Source: Clostridiaceae bacterium
GTDB lineage: Bacteria > Bacillota > Clostridia > Saccharofermentanales > DTU023
DNA length: 35,311 nt
NCBI GenBank assembly: GCA_012799825.1
Contig: JAAZKK010000079.1
Location: 1-35,311, forward strand
Reading direction: 5' to 3'
The position numbers were made by a program, and so were the translations under genes. This document shows, piece after piece, positions 1 through 8,333 of the stretch (positions within the stretch are counted from its first letter, which is position 1; each line of letters opens with the position of its first letter). Below the pieces are notes generated by a model. It ran no database searches. It saw only the letters and a program-made list of their open reading frames with translations, and was not told where the DNA came from.

Positions 1-186
1 GTCGATTCATAGATCCTCCAAGTGCAAGGGTTTTCCTCAATATCCTGCATTTTGCTTGCACCTATTATACTGGATATAAACCGCTAATCGCCTTATCTCA
101 AGCATTTGATGCCTGCGCAGTAGGCTCGAGATATCTTCTCAGTTTCACACAAAGATCACAGATAGGGGAGTTATGTGTTTGATTTG

Positions 187-1329
187 TCAGCGATTGATAT
201 CCAGATGTTCCATTAGGTCGAAGAAGAGCGGCAAGCCGCCTGTGTGAAGAAAAACGACGGTCTTCTCTTTGATATCTTGTTTTATCAAATACTGTTGCAT
301 GCCCCACCAGGTTTTTCCTGTGTATGTCGGGTCAAGGGGAATGCCGTCTGCAGTCAGTACCGTTCGGATGGCGTCCAAAATGCTTTCGTTGTACTTTCCG
401 TATCCTCCCGCGATATAACTGTCATCGATGTGTAAGTGATGATCAATCCAAGCATCAGGTATGGCTTGCTTTCGCTCTTCACCTAACCGATGCAGAGCCG
501 TTCGCACATGGGAAGACGCCTTTTCGCGGTCGCGGGCGATGGAGATGCCGACGATGTTCATGGAAGAGTCGGTGAGGTATTTTCCATAGAGCAGCCCGGC
601 GAGGGTACCTCCCGTACCGCAGGGAAGAAAGAGATAATCGGGCGCGATCGATAGCGCGTCCGCCTGCTGCGACAGTTCGCTGAAAACGTCGGCATAAGGT
701 GCAGCGGGTACGGCTTCGTTACCTTTTCCGAACGTGTTGCCGTATATGTAATAAGGGATCTCACCCTCTTCCCGAAGGCGGTTTATTGTCGACTCGACGC
801 ATGGTGCGACGGCATCTTTGGAGCAATGAATGATGTTGGCGCCGTAAAAAAGAGAGAGACGACGATTGAACGTCATGACGTCTGCACCAGCAAGATGCGC
901 GCTATCTGACAGCGTAAAGAGCTGTGAAGGCTTGTCATTGAGGGCAGTGGCATCTGTATTGGCCGATTGGCCTAGATGTGCACGTGATTCTGCATCAGAA
1001 CGATTGTCCGGTTCGTCGGGCGAAATGATGTAGCATTTCACGCCATATTTCTTCGCCATCCAAGAAAGCACGCGAGAGAGATTGGAGCGGACATTGCCGT
1101 AGCCGACCATGCATGTGCCGCCTTTTTCAAACATATCTTGGAAAAAAGCGGCTGCGATGCGGACTTTGTTGCCTCCCAATGCATACGGAATTAAATCATC
1201 TCGCTTATACCAGAGCGTGTTCCCGGAAAGGGAAGATGACGCGGGATGAAGCGGCGTTATGGGAAGAGTTATCGGTCGTCCGTTCGCGTTTTGCGGCGCG
1301 GACGTTTCTTTGGTTTCTCGTTGACTCAT
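187..1329 (-). CDS. D-cysteine desulfhydrase / ACC deaminase-like PLP enzyme
   Basis: Predicted fold-type II PLP enzyme (tryptophan synthase beta superfamily), 380 aa, closest by motif to the D-cysteine desulfhydrase / 1-aminocyclopropane-1-carboxylate deaminase family. Such enzymes deaminate small amino acids, for example D-cysteine to pyruvate, sulfide and ammonia. The PLP lysine is expected in GGNKVR (K55), and the phosphate-binding loop is the GTGGTLAG stretch in the C-terminal half. I start it at ATG 1329 rather than the upstream ATG at 1392, because 1329 forms an ATGA overlap with the stop of the upstream rfbB gene, implying translational coupling. The exact substrate cannot be told from sequence. 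Coupling to a nucleotide-sugar gene is unusual and may mean a role in a surface-glycan pathway, but this is inference. The upstream 21 residues in the longer frame do not resemble the family. Confidence 0.85.
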   Translation of the reverse strand: MSQRETKETSAPQNANGRPITLPITPLHPASSSLSGNTLWYKRDDLIPYALGGNKVRIAAAFFQDMFEKGGTCMVGYGNVRSNLSRVLSWMAKKYGVKCYIISPDEPDNRSDAESRAHLGQSANTDATALNDKPSQLFTLSDSAHLAGADVMTFNRRLSLFYGANIIHCSKDAVAPCVESTINRLREEGEIPYYIYGNTFGKGNEAVPAAPYADVFSELSQQADALSIAPDYLFLPCGTGGTLAGLLYGKYLTDSSMNIVGISIARDREKASSHVRTALHRLGEERKQAIPDAWIDHHLHIDDSYIAGGYGKYNESILDAIRTVLTADGIPLDPTYTGKTWWGMQQYLIKQDIKEKTVVFLHTGGLPLFFDLMEHLDINR

Positions 1330-2348
1330 CGATTGCCGTACATTTTTTCGTAGTAGGTGCGGTATTCGCCGCTGATGATTGTCTCCCACCATTCACGATT
1401 CTCCAAATACCATGAGATCGTTTTCTCGATGCCTTCGCTAAACGGTGTCTCCGGAAGCCAGCCGAGTTCTTCGTGGATCTTCGTTGGGTCGATTGCGTAA
1501 CGCAGGTCGTGGCCTTTGCGGTCGGCCACGTAGGTGATGAGTTCTTCCGGCTTATCCAGGGCTTTGCAGATCAAGCGGACAATGTCGATGTTGCGCATCT
1601 CATTGTGGCCGCCGACGTTGTAGACTTCACCGGGCGTGCCGTTTCGGATGATGAGATCGATGGCGCGGCAATGGTCGTCGACATAGAGCCAGTCGCGCAC
1701 ATTGAGACCTTCTCCGTAGACTGGAAGCGGCTTGTCGTGCAATGCGTTTGCGATCATCAGCGGGATCAGCTTCTCAGGGAACTGCCAAGGACCATAGTTG
1801 TTGGAACAGCGGCTGATCGTCACAGGAAGACCGTACGTGCGGTGATAGGCTTGGACCAAGAGGTCCGCTGCAGCCTTTGATGCGCTATAAGGACTTGATG
1901 TTTGAATCGGAGTTTCTTCTGTAAACAGGAGATCCGGCCGATCAAGCGGCAAGTCGCCATACACCTCGTCGGTTGAAACTTGGTGGAAGCGGGCGACATC
2001 GTATTTCCGGCAGGCATCCATCAAGACTTGTGTTCCGAGGATGTTGGTCGTCAGGAATACGCCCGGGTTATCGATCGAACGATCGACATGGCTTTCTGCG
2101 GCGAAATTGACGACGCAGTCCGGTTTTTCCTTTTCAAAAATTTCAAAGATCGCTTCACGGTCACAGATATCGTCTTTGTAAAATGTGAATGTCGGTTTTT
2201 TCAGTGCCTCAGCAAGCGTTGATAAATTTCCGGCGTAAGTGAGCACATCAACGCAGATCACGCGAACATCCGGATGATGCTCAAGTAGGTAATAAATGTA
2301 ATTTGCGCCAATAAAACCCGCGCCTCCGGTCACTAGGATCGTTTGCAT
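1326..2348 (-). CDS. rfbB: dTDP-glucose 4,6-dehydratase
   Basis: Short-chain dehydrogenase/reductase of the extended class, 340 aa, the normal length for RfbB/RmlB/RffG. It converts dTDP-glucose to dTDP-4-keto-6-deoxyglucose using tightly bound NAD, the branch point for dTDP-rhamnose and dTDP-Fuc4NAc. Visible motifs are the NAD-binding TGGAGFIG at residues 7-14, the STDEVYGD active-site stretch (residues 125-132), and the catalytic YSASK with Y154 and K158. A good GGAGGG ribosome binding site precedes ATG 2348. Its stop overlaps the start of the PLP enzyme gene downstream. No rfbA, rfbC or rfbD is present in the window, so the end product is open. The WecF-like transferase at 4704 would favour dTDP-Fuc4NAc. 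Confidence 0.95.
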   Translation of the reverse strand: MQTILVTGGAGFIGANYIYYLLEHHPDVRVICVDVLTYAGNLSTLAEALKKPTFTFYKDDICDREAIFEIFEKEKPDCVVNFAAESHVDRSIDNPGVFLTTNILGTQVLMDACRKYDVARFHQVSTDEVYGDLPLDRPDLLFTEETPIQTSSPYSASKAAADLLVQAYHRTYGLPVTISRCSNNYGPWQFPEKLIPLMIANALHDKPLPVYGEGLNVRDWLYVDDHCRAIDLIIRNGTPGEVYNVGGHNEMRNIDIVRLICKALDKPEELITYVADRKGHDLRYAIDPTKIHEELGWLPETPFSEGIEKTISWYLENREWWETIISGEYRTYYEKMYGNR

Positions 2349-2423
2349 TTTAACCCTCCAATGATGTCAGCCGAACAGCCTTTTCTTCAAAAAGCGCACA
2401 TTTCGCGGTCGTGTGACAACACG

Positions 2424-2453
2424 AAAAACGCATTGGATGCGCTCTGCGTTTTT
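2424..2453. terminator. Bidirectional intrinsic terminator
   Basis: A perfect 9-bp stem (2424-2432 AAAAACGCA with 2445-2453 TGCGTTTTT) gives a T run on both strands. A second small hairpin with a 6-bp stem lies just to its left at about 2409-2424. It most likely ends leftward transcripts from the flippase gene and separates them from rfbB, which must then use a promoter between 2349 and 2423 or read through. Confidence 0.7.
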
Positions 2454-2653
2454 GCGGTCTGTTAGCCGTGATTTTGTTCATTGTAGCAGATAACGGAGCG
2501 CTTTCGTCGAATTGACGCTGTCAGTTTGCTTAATGTTTCTCTAGACGGTTTTTGTTTAGGGGATGGATGTAAATAAGCACGGTCGGTTTTTTATTTGTAA
2601 TAGAGCGTATCCGTTGAATCAACTTTGTCAGTTTACCGAACTCTCACCGGATC

Positions 2654-2813
2654 GATGTTGCGATCTTACGGCAAAGAAGCAACGTATTGGATTGACGTTG
2701 TGATCCTGCGGCAATGAAGTCGCGCACTTGATTGGCACTATAATTTTCGAAAAAAGAAGCAACGTGTTGTGTTGACGTTGTGGTTTGCGGTTATGAAGTC
2801 GTACTCCTTCTCT
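2654..2813. repeat. Tandem repeat, 40-bp period, four degenerate copies
   Basis: Copies start at 2654, 2694, 2734 and 2774, each carrying variants of GACGTTGTGATC and of AAGAAGCAACGT or ATGAAGTCG. The array lies in the 504-bp gap between the flippase stop and rfbB. Apart from this array, the terminator at 2424-2453 and a short hairpin at 2831-2846, I see nothing in the gap. The short open frames there lack ribosome binding sites. Confidence 0.75.
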
Positions 2814-2830
2814 TGCCGATTTAGTCGGAA

Positions 2831-2846
2831 CCGTTCACAGGAACGG
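2831..2846. terminator. Hairpin just after the flippase stop codon
   Basis: CCGTTC and GAACGG form a perfect 6-bp stem with a 4-nt loop, 7 bp past the stop codon of the flippase gene. There is no T run, so it is a weak terminator or an mRNA 3'-end stabiliser at best. Confidence 0.3.
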
Positions 2847-2852
2847 AGGTTG

Positions 2853-4331
2853 TTAACCGGTCGAGCCTTCATCGGTACGATCATTCGATCGTGAAGCGAA
2901 AAAGGAACGCGCTTTTCTTTTGATATAGAGGTACGATTCAAGTTTGAACAGTTCCGCTAGCCCGATATAGAGCGCCACACCGGCAACGAGCTGAAGTAGT
3001 AGTGTGATCCACGGTGAGAAATAGGCAAGACGGATGAGAAAGATGGCGCCGCCCATGATGAGCGAACATGCCGCCGAAGGGAAGAGATCGCGCACCTGCT
3101 CATTGAGCTTGTAATTCAAGAGAAAACGGTTGGGGTACATGTTAACAAGACCGCTAAATATCGTGCTTACGGCTGCGCCGGCGGCAATAGCCATAGGGCT
3201 TTCGAAGAAGTATACCGATGCGGCGAGAATGCCGATGCCAAGAAGTGCTTTGACGATTTCAAGACGGAGGAACCAATCGCTGCGCCCCCGTGCATTGATG
3301 GCCTGCAGGTTCGCCGTATGGATCGGATAAAACGCATATACAAAACAGAAAATCTGAAGATAGGGAACACAAGGAAGCCACTTGTCGGTGAGCAATATGT
3401 GTACAATGGGCTCTGCCGTCACGGCAAGCAGTGTCAGCACGGGAAAGAGCACAAAGCAACTGGTGACGATGGAGCGACGCACCATCACCTTGAGGCGTTC
3501 AACGTTATGCTGTTCCCTTGAAAAAACAGGCAGCATAACGGTCTGGATTGATCCGTTGATGTTGTTAACGACGAGGTTCGGGAATTGTTTACCGCGGTTA
3601 AAGAAGGCTAGTGTGCTGGAGCTGTATTTTTTTCCGATAACAAAGCTTTGAAGTTCTTGATACAGCGCGTTAATCAGGCTGGAACAGAGCAGTTTCCATC
3701 CAAAGGTGAAGAATGTGCGTACCCGCGCAAAGTTAAAGATAAAACGAGGGTGCCAACGCACGACAACCGTCAGCAGCAATGAGGTTGCTGCATGGTTGCT
3801 TAATTGTTGTGCGACGAGTGCCCAGACGCCGAAGCCGCGGTACGCGAAAAATATACCGATTGCGCCGGAGATCAAGGCGGCGGCAAAAGAACACCACATC
3901 AGCGATTTGAATTTCATCTCGCGTGTGATCCGCGCTTGCTGAATCGAATTCAGCGCGCCCGGTATGAGAATCAGCGCAAGCACACGCAAAACGCGTGTTA
4001 ATAAGGGCATGTTGAAAAACTGTGCGATGGCGGGAGCGCCAACGTAAAGCAATCCGTAGAAAAGGATCGCAATGGCGAGACTGATCCAGAATACCGATGA
4101 GTAATCATCTTCCTCTACGTCATCTGATTGGATTAGCGCCGTATTGAGCCCGCTTTGGACAAAAACTTGAGAAATTGTGATAAAAATGGCAAGAATCGTC
4201 AGCACGCCATAGTCGCTCGGGTCGAGCAAACGCGCCAGAATAATCTGGATGACAAAAGAGGTGCCCTGACAGAGCATGCGCTCGGCGTATTTGAAGCCTA
4301 AGGATCGTATGACTGAAGGTCTTTTATTCAT
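2853..4331 (-). CDS. Polysaccharide flippase, Wzx/MOP superfamily
   Basis: Integral membrane protein of 492 aa with about a dozen or more hydrophobic segments, resembling oligosaccharide flippases of the MOP superfamily (polysaccharide biosynthesis protein family). Such proteins move undecaprenyl-linked oligosaccharides from the inner to the outer face of the cytoplasmic membrane. The N-terminus shows the family pattern: a first helix followed by ARLLDPSDYGVLTI and a SGLNTALIQ stretch, typical of the lipopolysaccharide/teichuronic-acid type flippases. The C-terminus is basic (RKARSFFASRSNDR). The ribosome binding site at ATG 4331 is weak, and the upstream region is a 50-bp repeat array. It is transcribed divergently from the WecF-like gene, and the pair may act on the same lipid-linked glycan. 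The exact substrate is unknown. Confidence 0.85.
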   Translation of the reverse strand: MNKRPSVIRSLGFKYAERMLCQGTSFVIQIILARLLDPSDYGVLTILAIFITISQVFVQSGLNTALIQSDDVEEDDYSSVFWISLAIAILFYGLLYVGAPAIAQFFNMPLLTRVLRVLALILIPGALNSIQQARITREMKFKSLMWCSFAAALISGAIGIFFAYRGFGVWALVAQQLSNHAATSLLLTVVVRWHPRFIFNFARVRTFFTFGWKLLCSSLINALYQELQSFVIGKKYSSSTLAFFNRGKQFPNLVVNNINGSIQTVMLPVFSREQHNVERLKVMVRRSIVTSCFVLFPVLTLLAVTAEPIVHILLTDKWLPCVPYLQIFCFVYAFYPIHTANLQAINARGRSDWFLRLEIVKALLGIGILAASVYFFESPMAIAAGAAVSTIFSGLVNMYPNRFLLNYKLNEQVRDLFPSAACSLIMGGAIFLIRLAYFSPWITLLLQLVAGVALYIGLAELFKLESYLYIKRKARSFFASRSNDRTDEGSTG

Positions 4332-4350
4332 GATGTCATGATACTCATAA

Positions 4351-4500
4351 TGAGGCGATGATTAAATCGCTCCTTTCTTGTCGTCCATTCTTGCTTTCTC
4401 TGAGGTGTTGATTAAATCGGATCTTTTTTGCCTTCCATTGTTGCCGTCCCTTAGGCGGTAATTAAATCGGATCTTCTTTTGTCCATTCTTGCCATCCATG
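4351..4500. repeat. Tandem repeat, 50-bp period, three copies
   Basis: Units start with ATTAAATCG at 4361, 4411 and 4461, exactly 50 bp apart, followed by variants of TCTTTTTTGCCTTCCATTC. The array fills much of the divergent gap between the flippase and the WecF-like gene. On the minus strand, the copy nearest the flippase contains GAAAGGAG, which the other copies have lost. Confidence 0.8.
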
Positions 4501-4527
4501 TATTATATTATAGATTGACCGTTGCCG

Positions 4528-4703
4528 TTGCATCTCACGTGTTACTTCTGAATAGAGAGCTCCGATTTTGCGACACGGGACAAAGGGCAGATCGTCGCAT
4601 TTTGCGTGTTATCTCTGGAGGGTGAGAGTATGGCTTTTTCTGGCTCTATAATCGCGTCGATTGCATCTTGCGTATTGTCGCTGAAGGGAGACCCTTGTCA
4701 ATT
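4528..4703. repeat. Degenerate tandem repeat, about 66-bp period, three copies
   Basis: Related segments begin at 4528, 4595 and 4661, each with a TTGCATCTTGCGTGTT-like start followed by a purine-rich stretch. In copy two the purine stretch supplies the ribosome binding site of the leader ORF (GGAGGG). In copy three it supplies the AAGGGAG in front of the WecF-like start. Together with the 50-bp array, this accounts for almost the whole gap. Confidence 0.55.
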
Positions 4704-4707
4704 ATGA
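4630..4707 (+). CDS. 25-codon leader peptide overlapping the WecF-like gene
   Basis: A small ORF starts at ATG 4630, seven bases after a strong GGAGGG ribosome binding site (4617-4622). It encodes 25 residues beginning MAFSGSIIASIASCVLSL, hydrophobic and rich in small residues, and ending GDPCQL. Its TGA stop (4705-4707) overlaps the ATG (4704) of the WecF-like gene as ATGA, the same coupling geometry as three other gene pairs in this window. It could be a leader that couples translation of the transferase, or a tiny membrane peptide. I do not know a family for it. The ribosome binding site is better than that of the transferase itself. Confidence 0.5.
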   Translation: MAFSGSIIASIASCVLSLKGDPCQL

Positions 4708-5813
4708 CTGCGTCCATTCTTCATCTTTTTCCTGCGGATATGGCGCACATCTACAGGCACTATATTCGCTTCATCAACGAACACTTCGACGCGAGCGCGC
4801 ATGCCTTTTTGCTCGTCAGTCAAGGCGCTTCGGAAACGCTTGAAAAAGCGATTCCGGAGTCGATACGCCGGTACGACAATATAACGCTCTTTGACTACGA
4901 CGATCGCAGAGATCGGACTTCATTATTTTCTCGTATCGATCGGGGACGTTTGACTCTCTGCCACTCCCTTTATTTTCCGGTGCGGTTGTTGGTTCAAATG
5001 ATGCTAAAACCGTATCGTATGCGCCGACTTGTATGGGTGTCTTGGGGGCGGGACATGACGAGCTGGTCAGCGCCTAAAGGTTCCTTGCGCCGTCGGATCG
5101 GATATTATTTCCGTTGCCGCGTTCCTTATTTTGTCGCGATCTTTGAACCGGATCTTGCGACATTTCAGCAGAATTATCGCTCCGGCGCGTGTACTTTTCT
5201 TGCCGGTTACCCAGTAACAATTTACAGCGGCCTCGAGAACCTAAAAGAAGTTGTGCCGTCGCTCCCTCATAAGATCGAACAAGACCTTCCCGTCAACGTG
5301 ATGATCGGACACTCGAGCACCGATGAGCTCCGTCACCTCGACGTGATTCGAGATCTTGCTCACCTGAAAGATCATAATCTGCGCTTCTACTTTCCTTTAA
5401 CCTATGGCGATTCAGCGTATGGCGACAACGTTTCAGGAGCGGCAACGGATGTTTTCGGTAAAAAAGCGATCTGTATGAGAGACAGCATGCCGCTTGAGGA
5501 TTACCTTAATTTTCTTGCCTCGGTGGATATCGCCATCTTCAACACCGAGCGTCAGATTGCGCTCGGCAATATTCACCCGTTGCTTTATATGGGGAAGACG
5601 ATCTATCTGCCGCATGAATCTGTCTTATCAAAGCATTATCGTTCTCACGGTGTTCCCATCGTCGATTATGAAAGCATCGCGACATCTACATACGACACAT
5701 TCGTCAAGTCCGGAGATGTATCGAAAAGTCGAGCTTATGTTGAAACGTACGAGCTTGACATGGATCGCTTCGTCTCCAGTTGGTCAGACGTCTTTTCCAT
5801 AGCCTCTTTATAA
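4704..5813 (+). CDS. WecF-like TDP-Fuc4NAc:lipid II transferase (GT56)
   Basis: Predicted glycosyltransferase, 369 aa, resembling WecF (4-alpha-L-fucosyltransferase family, GT56). WecF moves 4-acetamido-4,6-dideoxy-galactose from dTDP to an undecaprenyl-linked disaccharide in enterobacterial common antigen synthesis. Family-like blocks are VWVSWGRD near residue 111, IGHSSTDELRHLD at 201-213, FYFPLTYGD at 228-236, DSMPLEDYLNFL at 260-271 and the signature ERQIALGNIHPLLYMGK at 282-298. There is no membrane helix, as expected for a peripheral enzyme. ATG 4704 is chosen over an in-frame TTG at 4668 because of the ATGA overlap with the leader ORF and an AAGGGAG site upstream (4684-4690). Its divergent neighbour is a flippase, and rfbB nearby could feed dTDP-sugar. 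The acceptor in a Gram-positive cell is unknown. Confidence 0.8.
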   Translation: MTASILHLFPADMAHIYRHYIRFINEHFDASAHAFLLVSQGASETLEKAIPESIRRYDNITLFDYDDRRDRTSLFSRIDRGRLTLCHSLYFPVRLLVQMMLKPYRMRRLVWVSWGRDMTSWSAPKGSLRRRIGYYFRCRVPYFVAIFEPDLATFQQNYRSGACTFLAGYPVTIYSGLENLKEVVPSLPHKIEQDLPVNVMIGHSSTDELRHLDVIRDLAHLKDHNLRFYFPLTYGDSAYGDNVSGAATDVFGKKAICMRDSMPLEDYLNFLASVDIAIFNTERQIALGNIHPLLYMGKTIYLPHESVLSKHYRSHGVPIVDYESIATSTYDTFVKSGDVSKSRAYVETYELDMDRFVSSWSDVFSIASL

Positions 5814-5963
5814 CCTCTTTATGCCCTCTCTTCAAAATGACAAATGCCTCACATTGTTGTCATGTGAAGGGCGCTGTGACCTGTGCGACATGTTCTTCGA
5901 TCAGCTAAGACGCTCAACCATCCGGCGGAAAAACAACACGAAGCATCAGCGCAAGAAAATGTT

Positions 5964-7280
5964 TTACGCTAACGTTCCCATCGGATCCCAAGGCTCGAGC
6001 TCTACCGGCTTTTCTTCGAGAATGGCGCGAGCCTTGTCGCTCAAATATTTTTTATTGACGACGGCTTGGTAGACATAGCGGTCAAACCAGATGTCGCTTC
6101 CGACAAAATAGCCTTCGCGAGCGATCTTATCGCCCCATGAATTCTCAATTTTCCACTTGGTTGGCGCATCATCTACAAGATTTACACCTGTGAACAGCAT
6201 GGCGTGGTTCATCGCGCTTTCGCCTGTGTGGAGCGCCTCCTCCTTGGTAATCGAAAAATCGACATCAAAGACGGTTTCGAAATCGAAGGCCTCAGGTGCC
6301 CAATATCCATCCTTTCGATCGCCGAATTTGCCGCAGTCGCAACCGAACCAAACGACAGTGTCGTCCTTGAGCTGGGAAAGCACGGCATCTTTCAGTTCCT
6401 CAAGCGGGACGTTTAGGTAACGCACCGGTTTACCTTTGACATTGCCCAGAAATTTCACCGTATAAAGCTTGTGATACGGTGTTTCTACGCGTGGCGAGTG
6501 AATCAGCGAGATATAGTCATTAAGGTTCACGCCGACAAATTGTTCGTAGAATGACAATGGTGTCAAACTCCTAACACAGTGATACTGTTTATCCTTATCG
6601 ACATATTCGAAATCAAACGTTTTGGGAGGGACGCCGAAGCTGGTGCACAGCATACCGTAGATTTCAGACAGGCAACGTTCTTTCATCGCCTTTTGCTCTG
6701 ACTTGTCTCTGACTTGCTTGATGTCTACGGCAAAACGGCGCAGTCGGCGGTTCATCAGATTCGCCAGTGTTCGCGTATTGCTGGACGCATAGGTCTCCGG
6801 CATGGCATCTTTCGGTACCAAGCCGTATTTTTGAGTGATCGCGGTGAACATGTCCCATTGACCGCCGTCACCTATGCCTTGACTGTTGATCCAAGCCAGC
6901 GTTCGGTCATCCCATGAGCGATCCTGCAGTTTTAAAACCGATTCGAGGAAAAAGTTTGATTTCTCTAATTTGTCCCAGAAGGCCGTATAGTTTTGCGAGA
7001 ATTCGAAGCGATCGAGATTCAGATCCCTCGCTGTTTTTTCACGCAACATATTCAACGCCGAAAAGATCCAGCAACGCCCTGTGCGCTGCTGGTTCGTCGC
7101 GGGAAGGGTTCGAATGTCAATCGAAAAGTAAGATTGTAAACCGCCCATCGCTTCTTGCACGCCAGCCGCATCTTGAATATCAGTTTTCTGAAGGGCGTGG
7201 CGCATGGCGGTTGACGTTTCGTTGTTGCTGTATTCGGTTTCCATTCGTTGAAGCAGTGTTTTAGAAATAGATGATGACAT
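5964..7280 (-). CDS. pepC: Aminopeptidase C (bleomycin hydrolase family, C1B)
   Basis: Cytosolic papain-like cysteine aminopeptidase, 438 aa, the usual PepC length. It removes N-terminal residues from peptides and in this family forms hexameric barrels with the active sites inside. The catalytic triad is visible: Cys70 in QQRTGRCWIF, His359 in MNHAMLF and Asn380 in KIENSWGD, with the oxyanion glutamine in NQQ at 63-65. ATG 7280 is preceded by TAGGAGGA at good spacing. The gene converges with the WecF-like gene; the 150-bp gap between them has only a weak hairpin around 5850-5876. It stands alone with a 1-kb repeat-rich region upstream. Confidence 0.95.
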   Translation of the reverse strand: MSSSISKTLLQRMETEYSNNETSTAMRHALQKTDIQDAAGVQEAMGGLQSYFSIDIRTLPATNQQRTGRCWIFSALNMLREKTARDLNLDRFEFSQNYTAFWDKLEKSNFFLESVLKLQDRSWDDRTLAWINSQGIGDGGQWDMFTAITQKYGLVPKDAMPETYASSNTRTLANLMNRRLRRFAVDIKQVRDKSEQKAMKERCLSEIYGMLCTSFGVPPKTFDFEYVDKDKQYHCVRSLTPLSFYEQFVGVNLNDYISLIHSPRVETPYHKLYTVKFLGNVKGKPVRYLNVPLEELKDAVLSQLKDDTVVWFGCDCGKFGDRKDGYWAPEAFDFETVFDVDFSITKEEALHTGESAMNHAMLFTGVNLVDDAPTKWKIENSWGDKIAREGYFVGSDIWFDRYVYQAVVNKKYLSDKARAILEEKPVELEPWDPMGTLA

Positions 7281-7479
7281 CGAAATCCTCCTATAGTTAA
7301 GCTCGTAAGGTTTGTGGTATTTTGACAGGCTTTACTGTTATTTCCACTAAGGTTATCATGCTCTGACGGAAATGTCTTCTCAATGTCTGTGCAATGTCAA
7401 TTATTGATAAATCAGTGTTTATGATAAATCCCTGCCTAACAATCGAACTGTGTTTAGCGTGTTCTATCAAGCGAAGAGC

Positions 7480-7843
7480 GGGGCGACGACCATGGCCAAT
7501 TTTTCGATTTTATTAGATTTTTAATCTGCCAAAAAGCTAGATAAGCACTGTTTTTCTTCTTTAATTGAAAAATTGACCGGAAAGAGGTTGGACACTGGTC
7601 ACTTTTTCAAAATTAATTGATTTTTTGGCCTATGAGAAATAGAGTGCTGGCAGTTCTTATAAAAAAATCGAATTATTGACCAACAGGATCGTGAGGTAAA
7701 AAGCGCAGACAGTTTTTCAAGTTTATTAGAACTCTTGGCAGACGGGGTGACGACCATAGCCAAATTTTTGGTTTTATTGGGTTTTAAACCTGCTGAAAAA
7801 CAAGATAAGCACTGTTTTTCTTCTTTAATTGAAAAATTGACCG
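7480..7843. repeat. Two 100-bp direct repeats 264 bp apart in an AT-rich gap
   Basis: Segments 7480-7579 and 7744-7843 match along 100 bp with few differences, including an almost identical stretch from GATAAGCACTG to AAAAATTGACCG. Between and after them, shorter related units ending in AAAAATTGACC recur (about 7680, 7892, 7943), the last two 50 bp apart. The 1,053-bp gap 7281-8333 holds this block, then the array at 8030-8315. I see no convincing gene, RNA or terminator in it. Confidence 0.75.
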
Positions 7844-8029
7844 TGATCTATACTAAAGTTGCCTGATTTTCTAAATCACCTTAAAAACTGACCACATCTT
7901 CTGCTGGAGTGGCAGTTTTTCTAAATTATCTTAAAAATTGACCAAGATATAAAAAGCATGTGGAGAGACACAAAAGTTAAGAGGAAGGGATGTTAGCCCG
8001 CACTTTTTATTAACTTTATTGGAAATTAG

Positions 8030-8315
8030 AAGTGACGGTCGTAGCCTTAGCGAAGGGTTGGAAACAATGGGAGTAGTCTAAGTGACGGATTAGAAGTGAC
8101 GGTCGTAGTCTAGTGACGGGTTGGAAGCAAGAGACGCGGTTGAGTGACGGTTGTAGTCTAAGTGACGGGTTGGAAGCAAGAGACGTGGTTTAGTGACGGA
8201 TTGGAAGTGACAGTCGTAGTCTTTTTGACAGATTGGAGGTGACGGTCGCTGATTATTGACAGATTGGAGGTGACGGTCGCTGACTATTGACGGATTGGAA
8301 GCGACGGGCACAACA
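8030..8315. repeat. Array of GACGGATTGGAAG-type units, 31- and 49-bp periods
   Basis: Variants of GTGACGGGTTGGAAG and GTGACGGTCGTAGTC recur from 8030 to 8315. One 49-bp step joins near-identical units at 8113 and 8162, and a 31-bp step joins units at 8225 and 8256. The array ends about 20 bp from the stop codon of the nitrilase-superfamily gene. A 73-codon frame on the minus strand only reflects the repeat and is not called. Confidence 0.75.
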
Positions 8316-8333
8316 TCGAGTCAATTTGGAAGA

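Noticed and set aside
1113-1415. 100-codon plus-strand frame opposite the rfbB/PLP enzyme junction
   Set aside because: Shadow of two well-supported genes on the other strand.
8090-8311. 73-codon minus-strand frame
   Set aside because: It is simply a translation of the tandem repeat array.
8030-8315. Possible CRISPR array
   Set aside because: Units are contiguous and variable, without equal unique spacers, and no cas genes are present.
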